A DNA stretch of 64,000 nucleotides from Pycnopodia helianthoides (taxonomy: Eukaryota; Echinodermata; Asteroidea; Forcipulatida; Asteriidae): assembly GCA_032158295.1 (NCBI GenBank), contig CM063249.1, positions 9,129,195 through 9,193,194 on the forward strand, written 5' to 3'. Numbering within the stretch: position 1 is the first letter of the stretch; each line of letters starts with the position of its first letter. Positions 1 to 10,802 of the stretch are shown here, one piece after another. The position numbers were made by a program, and so were the translations under genes. The notes beneath the pieces were generated by a model, which saw only the letters and a program-made list of their open reading frames with translations, ran no database searches and was not told the DNA's origin.

Positions 1-581
1 GTGGCTTGGATCTTGTAGTAAGCCCAACTCATAAATAGGATGGGAATCAGGTAGCTAAATAGAATGAAGAGTACAGATTCTACATTCTCCAGAGTGACAA
101 ATGAGTCAGTCAGTTGACAACTTGGCCAGCTGGTATCAGTGTTAGCCACAACTGTAAACAAACGAGGGCTTGAAAATAGAAATGACATCCCCAATGCTAT
201 GAAAATGATCAAGACAACTTTTTTAGCAGACATCCTTCTGGGATAGTGAAGTGGATGTACTATTCCTATATATCGTTCATAGGTCACCAGACACAGACCA
301 TAACTTGTTGAGTAGACTGCTAACATATATGTAAAGCCACTGCTGACAATCCGACAATAGATCTCTCTACCAATGAAACTCTCTGGTTGTAGCTGGTGCG
401 CTATTCTCAAAAAAGGTAAGGAACAGCAAAAAATGCTGTCAACAACAGCAAGATATGCCAGCAAGTAGTTTGTCATATTATGAAGGCTTTTGGTGCGAAG
501 GATGACCAGCCAAGCTAGAGTGTTGAGAACCATTCCAACAGTTCCTTGTGCAATTTGAGTGATAATAGCCCATTCAAACAT
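1..581 (-). CDS. Class A (rhodopsin-like) GPCR, copy A, 3' part beyond the window
   Basis: Read on the minus strand from an ATG at 581 (MFEWAIITQ...), this stays open for about 193 codons to the window edge, covering TM1 to TM5. Visible class A hallmarks are the TM1 asparagine in GMVLNTLAWLVI, the TM2 LAVVD, a TM3 cysteine (YCRIV) paired with an ECL2 cysteine (WPSC), an ERY motif in TYERYIGIVHPLHYP in place of DRY, and the TM5 proline in SYLIPILFMSW. TM4 lacks the usual tryptophan. The frame is also open upstream of the ATG, so a more distal start or a 5' exon is possible. It is a paralogue of the receptor at 10,803-11,804; most differences fall in the first and second extracellular loops. 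The ligand cannot be assigned. A plasma-membrane peptide or orphan receptor is inferred from the family. TM6, TM7 and the tail lie outside the window. Confidence 0.8.
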   Translation of the reverse strand, partial: MFEWAIITQIAQGTVGMVLNTLAWLVILRTKSLHNMTNYLLAYLAVVDSIFCCSLPFLRIAHQLQPESFIGREIYCRIVSSGFTYMLAVYSTSYGLCLVTYERYIGIVHPLHYPRRMSAKKVVLIIFIALGMSFLFSSPRLFTVVANTDTSWPSCQLTDSFVTLENVESVLFILFSYLIPILFMSWAYYKIQA

Positions 582-1010
582 TTTCAGTATTTTGAACTCA
601 GAAATATCAACTGCAATCTTGAACTGATGCTGGTAGTGATTGATCGTAGTTGTCAACTTGCATCAATGAAGTAGTTAGTGTACATGCGGATGTAACAAGA
701 TCGTTTCTGACTTCATGTGTTGATCACACACAAAAAATATACATTGGAGTTCTTCTTCAGTCTGAAGTGTTGAGAACCATTCCAACAGTTCCTTGTACAA
801 TTGGAATGATAATAGCCCATTCATCCATTTTCAGTATTTTGAACTCAGAAATATCAACTGCAATCTTGAACTGATGCTGGTAGTGGTAGTGATTGATCTT
901 AGTTGTCAACTTTCATCAATGAAGTACTGTACATGTGGATGTAAGTTGTAACAAGATCGTTTCTGACTTCATGTGTTGATCACACACAAAAATTATATAT
1001 TGGAGTTATT
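530..1010 (-). repeat. 246-bp partial tandem duplication of the GPCR 5' end
   Basis: The segment beginning GTGTTGAGAACCATTCCAAC at about 521 (TM1 coding and upstream DNA on the minus strand) recurs at about 767, so the first coding portion and its upstream sequence are present twice in tandem. The distal copy carries only the first few dozen receptor codons. The same arrangement is seen in the second segmental copy at about 11,740-12,230. Confidence 0.75.
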
Positions 1011-2008
1011 CTTTAGTCTGATGGGCGAATTCAAACAGTCTTTGAATTTTCTACATCAGGTGATGATGCTAAGAACCGTCAATACTTTCGTTTGCTGCTG
1101 AAATGTTTTGTGTAGTTTGTATGCCAGAGAACTTTGGTTGCCTTATTCATATAAATTGAGAACAAGTCCAATGTCGACAGCAATCATAAATTAGTGATGA
1201 AGTCCAAGATGGTCAGCCAAAGTTCTCTCAGTCTGCTCTCTGCTGTTGTTTCTTGAAACTCTGTACTATTTCTGAGTTCTCATCACTTTGCATTGCAGTT
1301 TGGGTAGAAATCTCATCCAGATGAGTGTGGTGTTTACGGGACCGGGTTACTGTTACATTTAATCATTGTAGGACTTGATTAGATTTGTTTTTTCATTTTG
1401 GAAACCTTGTAATAAGAATATGAATTTGATTTATTAATTTGCATTTTACATGTACCTGTACATGTATGTATTACATTTAGTATAATTGCCTATATTTCAT
1501 AAACGTTTGTAATTACAGTTTTCTACATTGAATACACGTAATGGTATATAGTGATACACCATAGTTTGCACTTCATTTGAGTTCACCTCACAAACAGAGG
1601 GAAAAAATAAATCAATTAAGCCACGCCCACCACCCACTCCTAGACCATCCAGGGCAGTGCGCCACACACAAAATGCACCATACAGCAGCTTTCTGCTGTT
1701 TGTACAAAATATAACACTTTCAACATTGGTGACTTTTGGTCATGATTTTATGCTTGTTATTGGTGTAGGCAGTAAGGAGGTGGAGCTTATTGGATTGACT
1801 TATTATGGTAAAGAGAGAATACAGGTTCAGATGAGTAGACTTTCAAGTCTGAGATTGCGGCTATTTTTGTCTGCATCAGCCATTTATGTTGCCATCTTGA
1901 TTTTCTTTGATTGGCATTGTTATGCACTTTATAGTCAGTGAGTTCTCAGATTAGAACAATGAAGTTTGTTTTGATTATTATCAAGTTAGTACTTTTTCTT
2001 TAAAAAAC

Positions 2009-2160
2009 AATACAAGAATAAAACACACTAAGAGGTTCCTTGATATATAAGGTGCTACCTTAATGGGTCTCATAATTCAAAAGCGTTGTAAGACCCATTT
2101 ACATGTAGGTAACACCGTTATACATGTAACAAGGAACCTCTTAGTGTGTTTTATTATTAT
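2009..2160. mobile_element. Palindromic MITE-like hairpin
   Basis: An arm containing AAAACACACTAAGAGGTTCC is followed by its reverse complement (GGAACCTCTTAGTGTGTTTT) about 100 bases later, with imperfect pairing between them. The orthologous hairpin at 13,235-13,375 is better preserved. Confidence 0.7.
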
Positions 2161-2269
2161 TATTTTTTTTTTAACAGAAAAAGCACTTATTGTTTCACTT
2201 GATCAGTGTACCCTGCAGGTACATGTAGTTCATTAGAAAAGGAGACACCATGCATACAATGTAGATGTA

Positions 2270-2600
2270 CAGTGGTCATTCTTCTTCTTCTTATTATAGC
2301 TTTCTGGTAATGAAACCAAGGGACCCTTAAAAGTGACTAGCACTGTAACCCGAAGGTCTGAAGATACCTGTGTAGAGAAGATTATGAAAAAATGTTAATT
2401 TTTAAACCCCAAATTAGGAAAACCCACGCATTCAGGTAGTGACTGAAAATCCAATTCACATGCAAGGCGTTGGTCTGGGATTCGAACCGAGGTCCACAAA
2501 AATTAAAGGCAGGGAAGAATGAACCACTAGCCAACCTGAATGCCATGTATGGAGGTATATGTAGGTTAGGAGGTGTATAGACCCCATACAGCATGGGAAT
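2270..2600 (-). mobile_element. tRNA-derived SINE (family with GGTTCGAATCCC box)
   Basis: On the minus strand an A-box-like GGCTAGTGGTTC is followed by a B-box GGTTCGAATCCCAGACC, then a body containing GGGTTTTCC. Related copies lie at 13,480-13,800, 19,620-19,880 and 48,410-48,600, and fragments at about 3,060-3,145 and 15,190-15,290 share the body segment. Confidence 0.6.
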
Positions 2601-3409
2601 CAACTAGAGCTAAAGATTTAGTTGTTGTTTGTTACAATGAAATGTAATATGATTAGAAGTTGATTGGGAGAACTTGACGAGGACGAGGCTTCGATGAACT
2701 GTCTACAAATTGAAATACTGTTTCCTTTTCTCATTATCAAATAGCAGCTAATGTTTTGTAGAATGAGTAGTAAATCAATGTGCAGCTAATGAGCTTGATT
2801 CTTCTCAGTCATAGTTCAGTTGTTTTATGAGGATCAATGTCAGTTATGGATGGATACAAATTACGAACATCCCTTGCATCATTTCATGAACAAAATTATG
2901 AATGCTTCTGACCTACATGTAACGTACAAATGTTTTAAAAGAAAAGAAATTCCACATGAACTTAATTAGTGCAGACTTTGCTGTTCTTCTGACAGATGGT
3001 TTTATTTCATTAGAAAAGGAGACACCATGCATAGATGTACAGTGGTCATTAATCCTCTTCTTCTTATTATATCTTTCTGGTAATGTCATGAATCCAAGCA
3101 TGGAGCTATAGCTCCATGATCCAAGGGACCCTTAAAAGGGACTATTAAATGGATATCTTTCAGTCAGAATAATGGCATTCCTATTTCAATGTGATTCCTG
3201 ATTGTTTTTAACACTCTAGTCCCTGCACTGTCCGAAGCTTCTGAAAAGTTTGCAAAACACATGCAGTAAATTACCAGAATTTTTGTACACAAGATAAAGA
3301 TATTTTTGAAAAGTGTTGACCTCTCTACTTTTTTATTTACATTGATTTAAATATTATTTTAAATTCAGCAGTATCAACTCCCTAGAGAGCAATAATTGCC
3401 GCTCAGTTG

Positions 3410-3815
3410 AAGAGCTTTAAATGCACAGTACACATTTGGTAATTGGAGCCTACTGATTGTGTTAATCCTATATAAATGTAGGTACATACAATAAAACTAA
3501 CTTGTGAAAATTTCACTTCAAAAGGTGGTCGTGTTTTTGAGATATCAAAAAAAAAAACAGAGGGAATATTTCCACGCAGGAAGAATATTCCCCATAGGAA
3601 TGGCACAGTCTGAGAAGGGTTTCTGACAGAAACGCTTCTCACATTCAAACTTTGGGGAATAAAAGTGATTTTCCATAACCGTAGTACTTGGAAGTTAAAA
3701 GTTTCTCAAAATTCATTATACTACCCAAGGCTGCTGTACTTCTTGTACCAAGTAAGTTCCTATTGCCATTAATTTTCAGAGTCATTATTAAACGTGTACT
3801 GTGCCTTTAAATGTC
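3410..3815. mobile_element. MITE with TTTAAA-GCACAGTACAC terminal inverted repeats
   Basis: The left end CTTTAAATGCACAGTACAC is matched by the right end GTGTACTGTGCCTTTAAATG in inverse orientation. No coding capacity. Similar ends bound elements at 16,677-17,028, 33,287-33,622, 56,010-56,355 and 58,803-59,185. Confidence 0.6.
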
Positions 3816-3984
3816 ATGTCGATTAATTTTTGATAACATTAAAATTAACACACACTGAACACAATAAGCCATTTTGAGATATGTCGGACTCAAAACTATG
3901 ACACTATTAGGTTTGGGTAAATTTGTCTGTAAACACTCTAACCAAATAGTGCACTCCTATAGTGTCCGCCAGATCACAAAAAGG

Positions 3985-6900
3985 CTAATAGTCAGTAACA
4001 TCATGATGAAAGAAAATATGACAATTTTGGTTAAAAGTAAACTCATGTGAATTAGTGCTCCTAGTGTTCGTCTAACACGTTTTGTACATTCTTAGCAATC
4101 CGAACAACAATCCGGTTTGGCCTTACAGGTCGACCAATGCAACAACACAGCATAAAAATTTACATCAAAGCAAAATAAAAGGTAAAATTTCAAAAAAATA
4201 ATACAGAACACACTAATGAACCAAAAAAGGCATTTTAAGTACGCATTATTTACTGATAAGGATATGTAGCATGAAACCTGTCGATCGAAGGAATTAGAGA
4301 AGGGCTCCAAATAAGACTACAAATTCTGTTTTAAAATATTTAGTTTTTTTTTTCACAATAAATTATAAAATCAAACTATAAATAACATAAATTCAAATAC
4401 AAATTTACATCAAATAAATAGATAAGACAAAATAATAATATGACAATTTTGGTTAAAAGTAAACTCATGTGAATTAGTGCTCCTAGTGTTCGTCGAACAC
4501 GTTTTGTACATTCTTAGCAATCCGAACAACAATCCGGTTTGGCCTTACAGGTCGACCAATGCAACAACACAGCATAAAAATTTACATCAAATAAATAGAC
4601 AAAATAAAAGGTAAAATTTCAAAGAAATAATACAGAACAAACTAATGAACACAAAAAAGCATTTTAAGTACGCATTATTTACTGATAAGGATATAGCATG
4701 AAAGGGTTTTTTTTCACAATAAGTTATAAAATCAAACTATAAATAGCATAAATTCAAAAACAAATTTACATCAAATAAATAGATAAGACAAAATAATAAT
4801 ATGACAATTTTGGTTAAAAGTAAACTCATGTGAATTAGTGCTCCTAGTGTTCGTCTAACACGTTTTGTACATTCTTAGCAATCCGAACAACAATCCGGTT
4901 TGGCCTTACAGGTCGACCAATGCAACAACACAGCATAAAAATTTACATCAAATAAATAGACAAAATAAAAGGTAAAATTTCAAAGAAATAATACAGAACA
5001 AACTAATGAACACAAAAAAGCATTTTAAGCACGCATTATTTACTGATAAGGATATAGCATGAAAGGGTTTTTTTTCACAATAAGTTATAAAATCAAACTA
5101 TAAATAGCATAAATTCAAAAACAAATTTACATCAAATAAATAGATAAGACAAAATAATAATATGACAATTTTGGTTAAAAGTAAACTCATGTGAATTAGT
5201 GCTCCTAGTGTTCGTCTAACACGTTTTGTACATTCTTAGCAATCCGAACAACAATCCGGTTTGGCCTTACAGGTCGACCAATGCAACAACACAGCATAAA
5301 AATTTACATCAAATAAATAGACAAAATAAAAGGTAAAATTTCAAAGAAATAATACAGAACAAACTAATGAACACAAAAAAGCATTTTAAGCACGCATTAT
5401 TTACTGATAAGGATATAGCATGAAAGGGTTTTTTTTCACAATAAGTTATAAAATCAAACTATAAATAGCATAAATTCAAAAACAAATCTACATCAAATAA
5501 ATAGATAAGACAAAATAATAATATGACAATTTTGGTTAAAAGTCAACTCATGTGAATTAGTGCTCCTAGTGTTCGTCTAACACGTTTTGTACATTCTTAG
5601 CAATCCGAACAACAATCCGGTTTGGCCTTACAGGTCGACCAATGCAACAACACAGCATAAAAATTTACATCAAATAAATAGACAAAATAAAAGGTAAAAT
5701 TTCAAAGAAATAATACAGAACAAACTAATGAACACAAAAAAGCATTTTAAGTACGCATTATTTACTGATAAGGATATAGCATGAAAGGGTTTTTTTTCAC
5801 AATAAGTTATAAAATCAAACTATAAATAGCATAAATTCAAAAACAAATTTACATCAAATAAATAGATAAGACAAAATAATAATATGACAATTTTGGTTAA
5901 AAGTCAACTCATGTGAATTAGTGCTCCTAGTGTTCGTCTAACACGTTTTGTACATTCTTAGCAATCCGAACAACAATCCGGTTTGGCCTTACAGGTCGAC
6001 CAATGCAACAACACAGCATAAAAATTTACATCAAATAAATAGACAAAATAAAAGGTAAAATTTAAAAGAAATAATACAGAACAAACTAATGAACACAAAA
6101 AAGCATTTTAAGTACGCATTATTTACTGATAAGGGTATAGCATGAAAGGGTTTTTTCACAATAAGTTATAAAATCAAACTATAAATAGCATAAATTCAAA
6201 AACAAATTTACATCAAATAAATAGATAAGACAAAATAATAATATGACAATTTTGGTTAAAAGTAAACTCATGTAAATTAGTGCTCCTAGTGTTCGTCGAA
6301 CACGTTTTGTACATTCTTAGCAATCAAAACAACAATCCGGTTTGGCCTTACAGGTCAACCAATGCAACAACACAGCATAAAAATTTACATCAAAGCAAAA
6401 TAAAAGGTAAAATTTCAAAGAAATAATACAGAACACACTAATGAACCAAAAAAGGCATTTTAAGTACGCATTATTTACTGATAAGGATATGTAGCATGAA
6501 ACCTGTCGATCGAAGGAATTAGAGAAGGGCTCCAAATAAGACTACAAATTCTGTTTTAAAATATTTAGGGTTTTTTTTCACAATAAATTATAAAATCAAA
6601 CTATAAATAACATAAATTCAAATACAAATTTACATCAAATAAATAGATAAGACAAAATAATAATATGACAATTTTGGTTAAAAGTAAACTCATGTGAATT
6701 AGTGCTCCTAGTGTTCGTCGAACACGTTTTGTACATTCTTAGCAATCCGAACAACAATCCGGTTTGGCCTTACAGGTCGACCAATGCAACAACACAGCAT
6801 AAAAATTTACATCAAAGCAAAATAAAAGGTAAAATTTCAAAAAAATAATACAGAACACACTAATGAACCAAAAAAGGCATTTTAAGTACGCATTATTTAC

Positions 6901-7000
6901 TGATAAGGATATAACATGAAACCTGTCAATCAAAGGAATTAAGAGAAGGGCTTCAAACATGTCACAAGACCCCCTGATATTGTTATGTGTGGAAGAAATC
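3985..7000 (-). repeat. Eight-unit tandem array carrying a GPCR C-terminal tail
   Basis: The marker ACAATTTTGGTTAAAAGT occurs at 4021, 4443, 4804, 5165, 5526, 5887, 6246 and 6668. Spacings are 422, then four of 361, one of 359 (from 5887), and 422 again. The long outer units keep about 61 bases (including CCTGTCGATCGAAGGAATTA) that the inner ones lack. In each unit about 100 bases on the minus strand encode a receptor tail (CCCIGRPVRPNRIVVRIAKN) followed by a stop. It matches the C-terminal ends at 10,803-10,927 and 8,590-8,655. The rest of each unit is AT-rich and non-coding. No TM segments are present, so this is amplified gene debris and not a row of genes. Confidence 0.85.
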
Positions 7001-7169
7001 CTTGACAAAAAGCCATGCTTTGTCACATCAACTGGATTTCTTGGCTCATCTGTCTATTTGCTTGTGTAGTATTACGATTAGGTACATGTAAGCTAAAAGG
7101 GTTGAAATCAGTGTCAACTGCTAAAATGACTGTGGAATGATTTATAGAGAAATAAACAGTCATTTAACA

Positions 7170-8000
7170 TTCTTCTATGTCCAAGGGGTGGTAGCCTTTA
7201 CATTTTGCATGAGGTCAAGTGATCCAAGTTATAAAAAGTGCCAATATTGAGCGTCCTCTGAACAAATTTGAGAAAACAAAACTGAGCTCCTTCTAATCTA
7301 TGTGCCTGACGATCTGAAATAGAGTTAAACACTAAAGTGCAAAAATCAGGATAAGGTCTAATGAGGGAACAAAACAAGGTACATAAAACATAATTCTTCA
7401 AGGATCGGAAGTTGCGTCATACCGTGGTCAGACTAAACCACTCATGCGATCAGCTTTTTTGATAGCATTAACTTGAGGGATGAAAGTGAGTCTACTGTCA
7501 ATAAAAATACCAAGATTCTTCTTTACTTCAACTCGAGTGAGAATATTAACACCTAAAGTGTAATCAAATTTGAAAGTCTTCTTTTTAGGCTAAAATACAG
7601 CATTTGTTAATTACAAAATAGACACCAGGTTTAAGACCAGTCCAGACAGCATGCAAAAAAAAACATCAGCAGTACAACCAATCTGATGAAAGACCTTCAA
7701 GTCATCAGCATAAAGGAAACATATATTACTCAAACATTGAGGAAGATTAAGAAATAATGTACATTGTAAATGAAATAGGTCCTAGTATGGAACCCTATGG
7801 AATACCAAAGGGCACTGTTTTCCATTCAAATGAAAAACCATCCACAGTTTCTCTCTGTTTTCTGCCAGTTAGATAACTTTGTAACAATATTAACACATTG
7901 GGATGAATATTGTAGAAATTCAGTATGTACAAAAGAAAATTGAGGTTGACTGGATCGAAGGCCTTAGATTTTTGAAACAGTATTTGCTCCAATTGTCTGA
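7170..8000 (-). pseudogene. Degenerate LINE reverse transcriptase fragment
   Basis: Minus-strand pieces in several frames give KAFDPVNLNFLL and SYLTGRKQRE, then GIP followed by a stop where Q is usual and GSILGP, then YADDLKVF, the catalytic aspartate box. After it comes LFCSLIRPYPDFCTLVFN, typical of the region after the catalytic core in CR1/Jockey-group non-LTR elements. Frameshifts and stops make it inactive. It sits between the GPCR-tail array and GPCR copy C. Confidence 0.75.
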
Positions 8001-8559
8001 TTCAAGAATATTGTACATCTAAGGTGCAGTACCCCACTATCACCAAACAAGATTAGAGTGTTAACATACTAGGCATACACTGCTGCACCACCATGACTTT
8101 GCACAAAGAGGCTTGCCAGGTCCCATTTACTCTTGGTACATCAGCACATACAGGGGTCATGACTCTTACCGTAATGTAATGGGATCATATTTTGTTTTAA
8201 TCATGAACATGAGTAAAACAGTACTTCTGTTATTTATTATTTTATTTTTTAATTTGCATTTTTTGAGATTTTTTTTCTTAAAACATAGCTTCGTGGCTTT
8301 TCTTTTTACACAGTGAGCGTGCACTCTGGATAAAAGAAAGCATTATTTTAACAGTATGAATTTCAGTTTCCAAACAGTTATCATCACAATGGTCCCAAGC
8401 AATATCAGGAACCATGAGAAAAGATGCACTGATTTTTGTGACTTTTGAAAGTCAAGATAAGACGCGTCTGATATGCAGGAAATTATGGTAGTCAACCAGC
8501 TTTTGAGAAATGTGAGTGATTTCAGAACATTTATAGTGCTTGGGTTGATGTGATTGATG

Positions 8560-8935
8560 GCTCCTGGTGTTCATCCAATACGTTTCGTTCACTCATAACT
8601 GTCTGAACGCTGATTTGGTTTGGCCTTAGAGGTCATCCAATGCAACAACACAGCATGTCTTGAAGACCTGTTTGAAATCTCTTATATTTGAAGATGTAAA
8701 GTATAGGATTTATCAAAGAGTTCATGTTGTACATAATTTTAATTACATATTTCAGTTTGTGCATGTTTAAAGATTTTGTGTTGCACCATTTCTCCATTGG
8801 ATTTACTGGTAAGCAGATAATCAAATAGAAAATCGTTGGTGTCCACAGAACAACCAATGTACCCATGACAATCCTAAGAGTACTGATGAGAGAACAATAA
8901 CTGTCTCTTGCTAATAGCTGTAATTGTTAAGTTAG
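8560..8935 (-). pseudogene. GPCR copy C remnant (TM6, TM7 and tail)
   Basis: The minus strand reads through TM6 (LRIVMGTLVVLWTPTIFYLI) into TM7 with the NPxxY-type motif (SLINPILYIFKYKRF) and a cysteine-rich palmitoylation-type tail (LQDMLCCCIG). It is clearly homologous to copies A and B, but no TM1 to TM5 sequence precedes it: beyond about 8,935 the similarity ends in AT-rich DNA. The first usable ATG is at 8,866, inside TM6. It is a truncated paralogue unless joined to a distant upstream exon, for which there is no evidence. Confidence 0.7.
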
Positions 8936-10467
8936 TTTTTTTATAGCTCATTCTGAGTTATTGCTAATAAGGCATTATTTGTTTTGACAGTATCATCATG
9001 ATGAAAGAGATTGACATTTTTGGATGAATATTCAATGAGTGTCTGTAACAAAAGTCACCTCATTAACCTTCAACAGGTTGTAGTTGGTAGGAACTAATAT
9101 CTCATCAATACAATTAGCATTAACAAGTTAACTGTGAAGGGAGGACATTACGATGAGCTACATCATCACCAGTTTTCACAAAGTGGCAATCTGCACTACA
9201 GCCAAAATTCTGTGTTTGGAGAAAATCATGTTTGAAGTTGAACTAATGACAAGTAATTCACCGCAGATTTCTAAACTGAGAGCACTTCCAACCATTACCG
9301 TGCATGAATAATATTCAAACGTGTGGATTGACTGTAAATTCAAACTGTTGTTTTGGAGACTGCTTTATAGTTATTTTCTTTTAAATTATACTACTAAAAT
9401 ATGGCTGACACAAAAAACTGTCAACATGTTTTTCAATCTTGCAACCATTTTGATGATTTTGAACTTTACAATTTAAAAAGTAAGGATGAATAATTTGTTT
9501 TTGGTTAGTAAAAATGTACAGTATTTAAAGCCACAAAAATGTTACAGTAAAGAAACCATTTCATTTAAAGGTAGGGACATACTTTGGCTAGGACTCCGAA
9601 TAAAAGTATGTTCTATCCGAAAGCTTACTTGTTATCATTGGTTATAGAGAAGGTAATGGTAGTAACGTCCTGTGAAAATATTTTGTCTAAAATGCCCTCA
9701 TTGATTAGAAATCAATAAAAACATTTGAATCTGAGAAATGATTTATGCATGAATCGTTTCTCAGATATCTGAGGGTTGGTGTCCAGTCACTTAAGCTGTG
9801 GCCACAGATGCGGTTGGTATCCTCTCTCACCACGCTAAACCTTGATTGATATGACATTCTTATGAAAATACCGTAACAGTTTTTTCATGTTTTCTCAACA
9901 AGTATGCACCGTATTCAGGTTGAATTTTTTTGTATCTTGCTTGATATCTTTGCCTATACAATGTAAATCAACATTACATTGACAAAAAACTGACGATGAC
10001 CATAACTTTAGTGGAACATTTCTTTTGATAAACTCAACGGGAATTCTGATTGGTTGGAACCTTTCACATGGGTGTATTTAACCAATTTTCAAGTCCAATG
10101 AAATGGTGAAAATCAAGGATGTGTTTTGGTGACTCTGACAAGTTAAGTTTTTGACAAAAAATTCACTTACTGAAACAATTCCTAAGATATTTTAATATCT
10201 AAGGAATTGTTTCAAAAAGTAAAAAGCGCTATGTGGGATGACGGTAGTAAAACAAAGCACAAAATACATTATATGTGTACAGTTTCCCGGCTGGCTAAAT
10301 ACAATGAATAATTCATGACCAGGTTCAACTTCCACGGCTTATTGTATCCCTAAAAAATCAAAGGGAGATTCAAGTTCAAGTCGAGTTTTATGTTCGAAAG
10401 AATCAATTCCCATAAGAGAAACAGTGCGTTGTTGAGGGCAGGCTTCTAAATTATTTTTTGCGTGTAG
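8936..10467. other. Non-coding stretch with dispersed-repeat fragments
   Basis: No gene is supported. About 9,555-9,850 resembles, in inverse orientation, the segment at 39,550-39,790 in a TMX2 intron, sharing GGTTGGTATCC and ATCTGAGGGTTGGTGTCC-like blocks, so it is a dispersed repeat. Confidence 0.4.
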
Positions 10468-10692
10468 GATTTGGAACAAGACCAGACATCAAGGTGTGGT
10501 GGCTGGCTTGAGATAACAACTTATGTACAACAAAACATCCGGGCCAAGTTGGATAGCGCTGATGGTGCTAAGTGGAACCCAGTATTCTGTGCAGAGTTCT
10601 TGGTGAACAGTGCCATGACATTTGACCTTGTCTTTTATCAGTCATTCGTTGGGTATAAATCACTGGCTGTCCACCCTCTGCTTGGATTTGCA
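10468..10692 (+). CDS. Orphan candidate exon, unrecognised
   Basis: A pyrimidine-rich stretch and acceptor (TTTTTTGCGTGTAG) precede a 75-codon open segment that ends exactly at a GTAAGT donor. Length is a multiple of three, phase 0-0. It reads from DLEQDQTSRCGGWLEITTYV through VFCAEFLVNSAMTFD to HPLLGFA. Base composition is richer in GC than its surroundings. No family is recognised. No partner exon was found nearby, and the neighbouring receptor genes run on the other strand. It could be a captured exon, part of a mobile element, or chance. Confidence 0.3.
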
Positions 10693-10802
10693 GTAAGTGT
10701 TGAAACAGCATTTGCTCCACTTTTCTGCTGTGAGAATACTATATTAACCTGTGTAGACCAATAGTCAACCAGTTTTGAGAAGTCTGAGTGATTTTAGGAC
10801 AT

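Larger units (their letters stand above)
1..3145. repeat. Segmental duplication, copy 1 (pairs with 11,218-15,250)
   Basis: Position 1 (GTGGCTTGGATCTTGTAGTA) matches 11,218, and co-linear similarity continues through the GPCR start, the partial duplication, the hairpin element and the SINE to about 3,145. The non-coding part from 650 to 1,950 is nearly base-for-base identical to 11,873-13,170. No separate gene is supported in 1,010-3,145; the short reading frames there are conserved only because the DNA is duplicated. Confidence 0.85.

Noticed and set aside
4092..7026. Three similar minus-strand open frames of 72-95 codons
   Set aside because: They are an out-of-frame reading across the tandem array; the receptor tail itself is in another frame.
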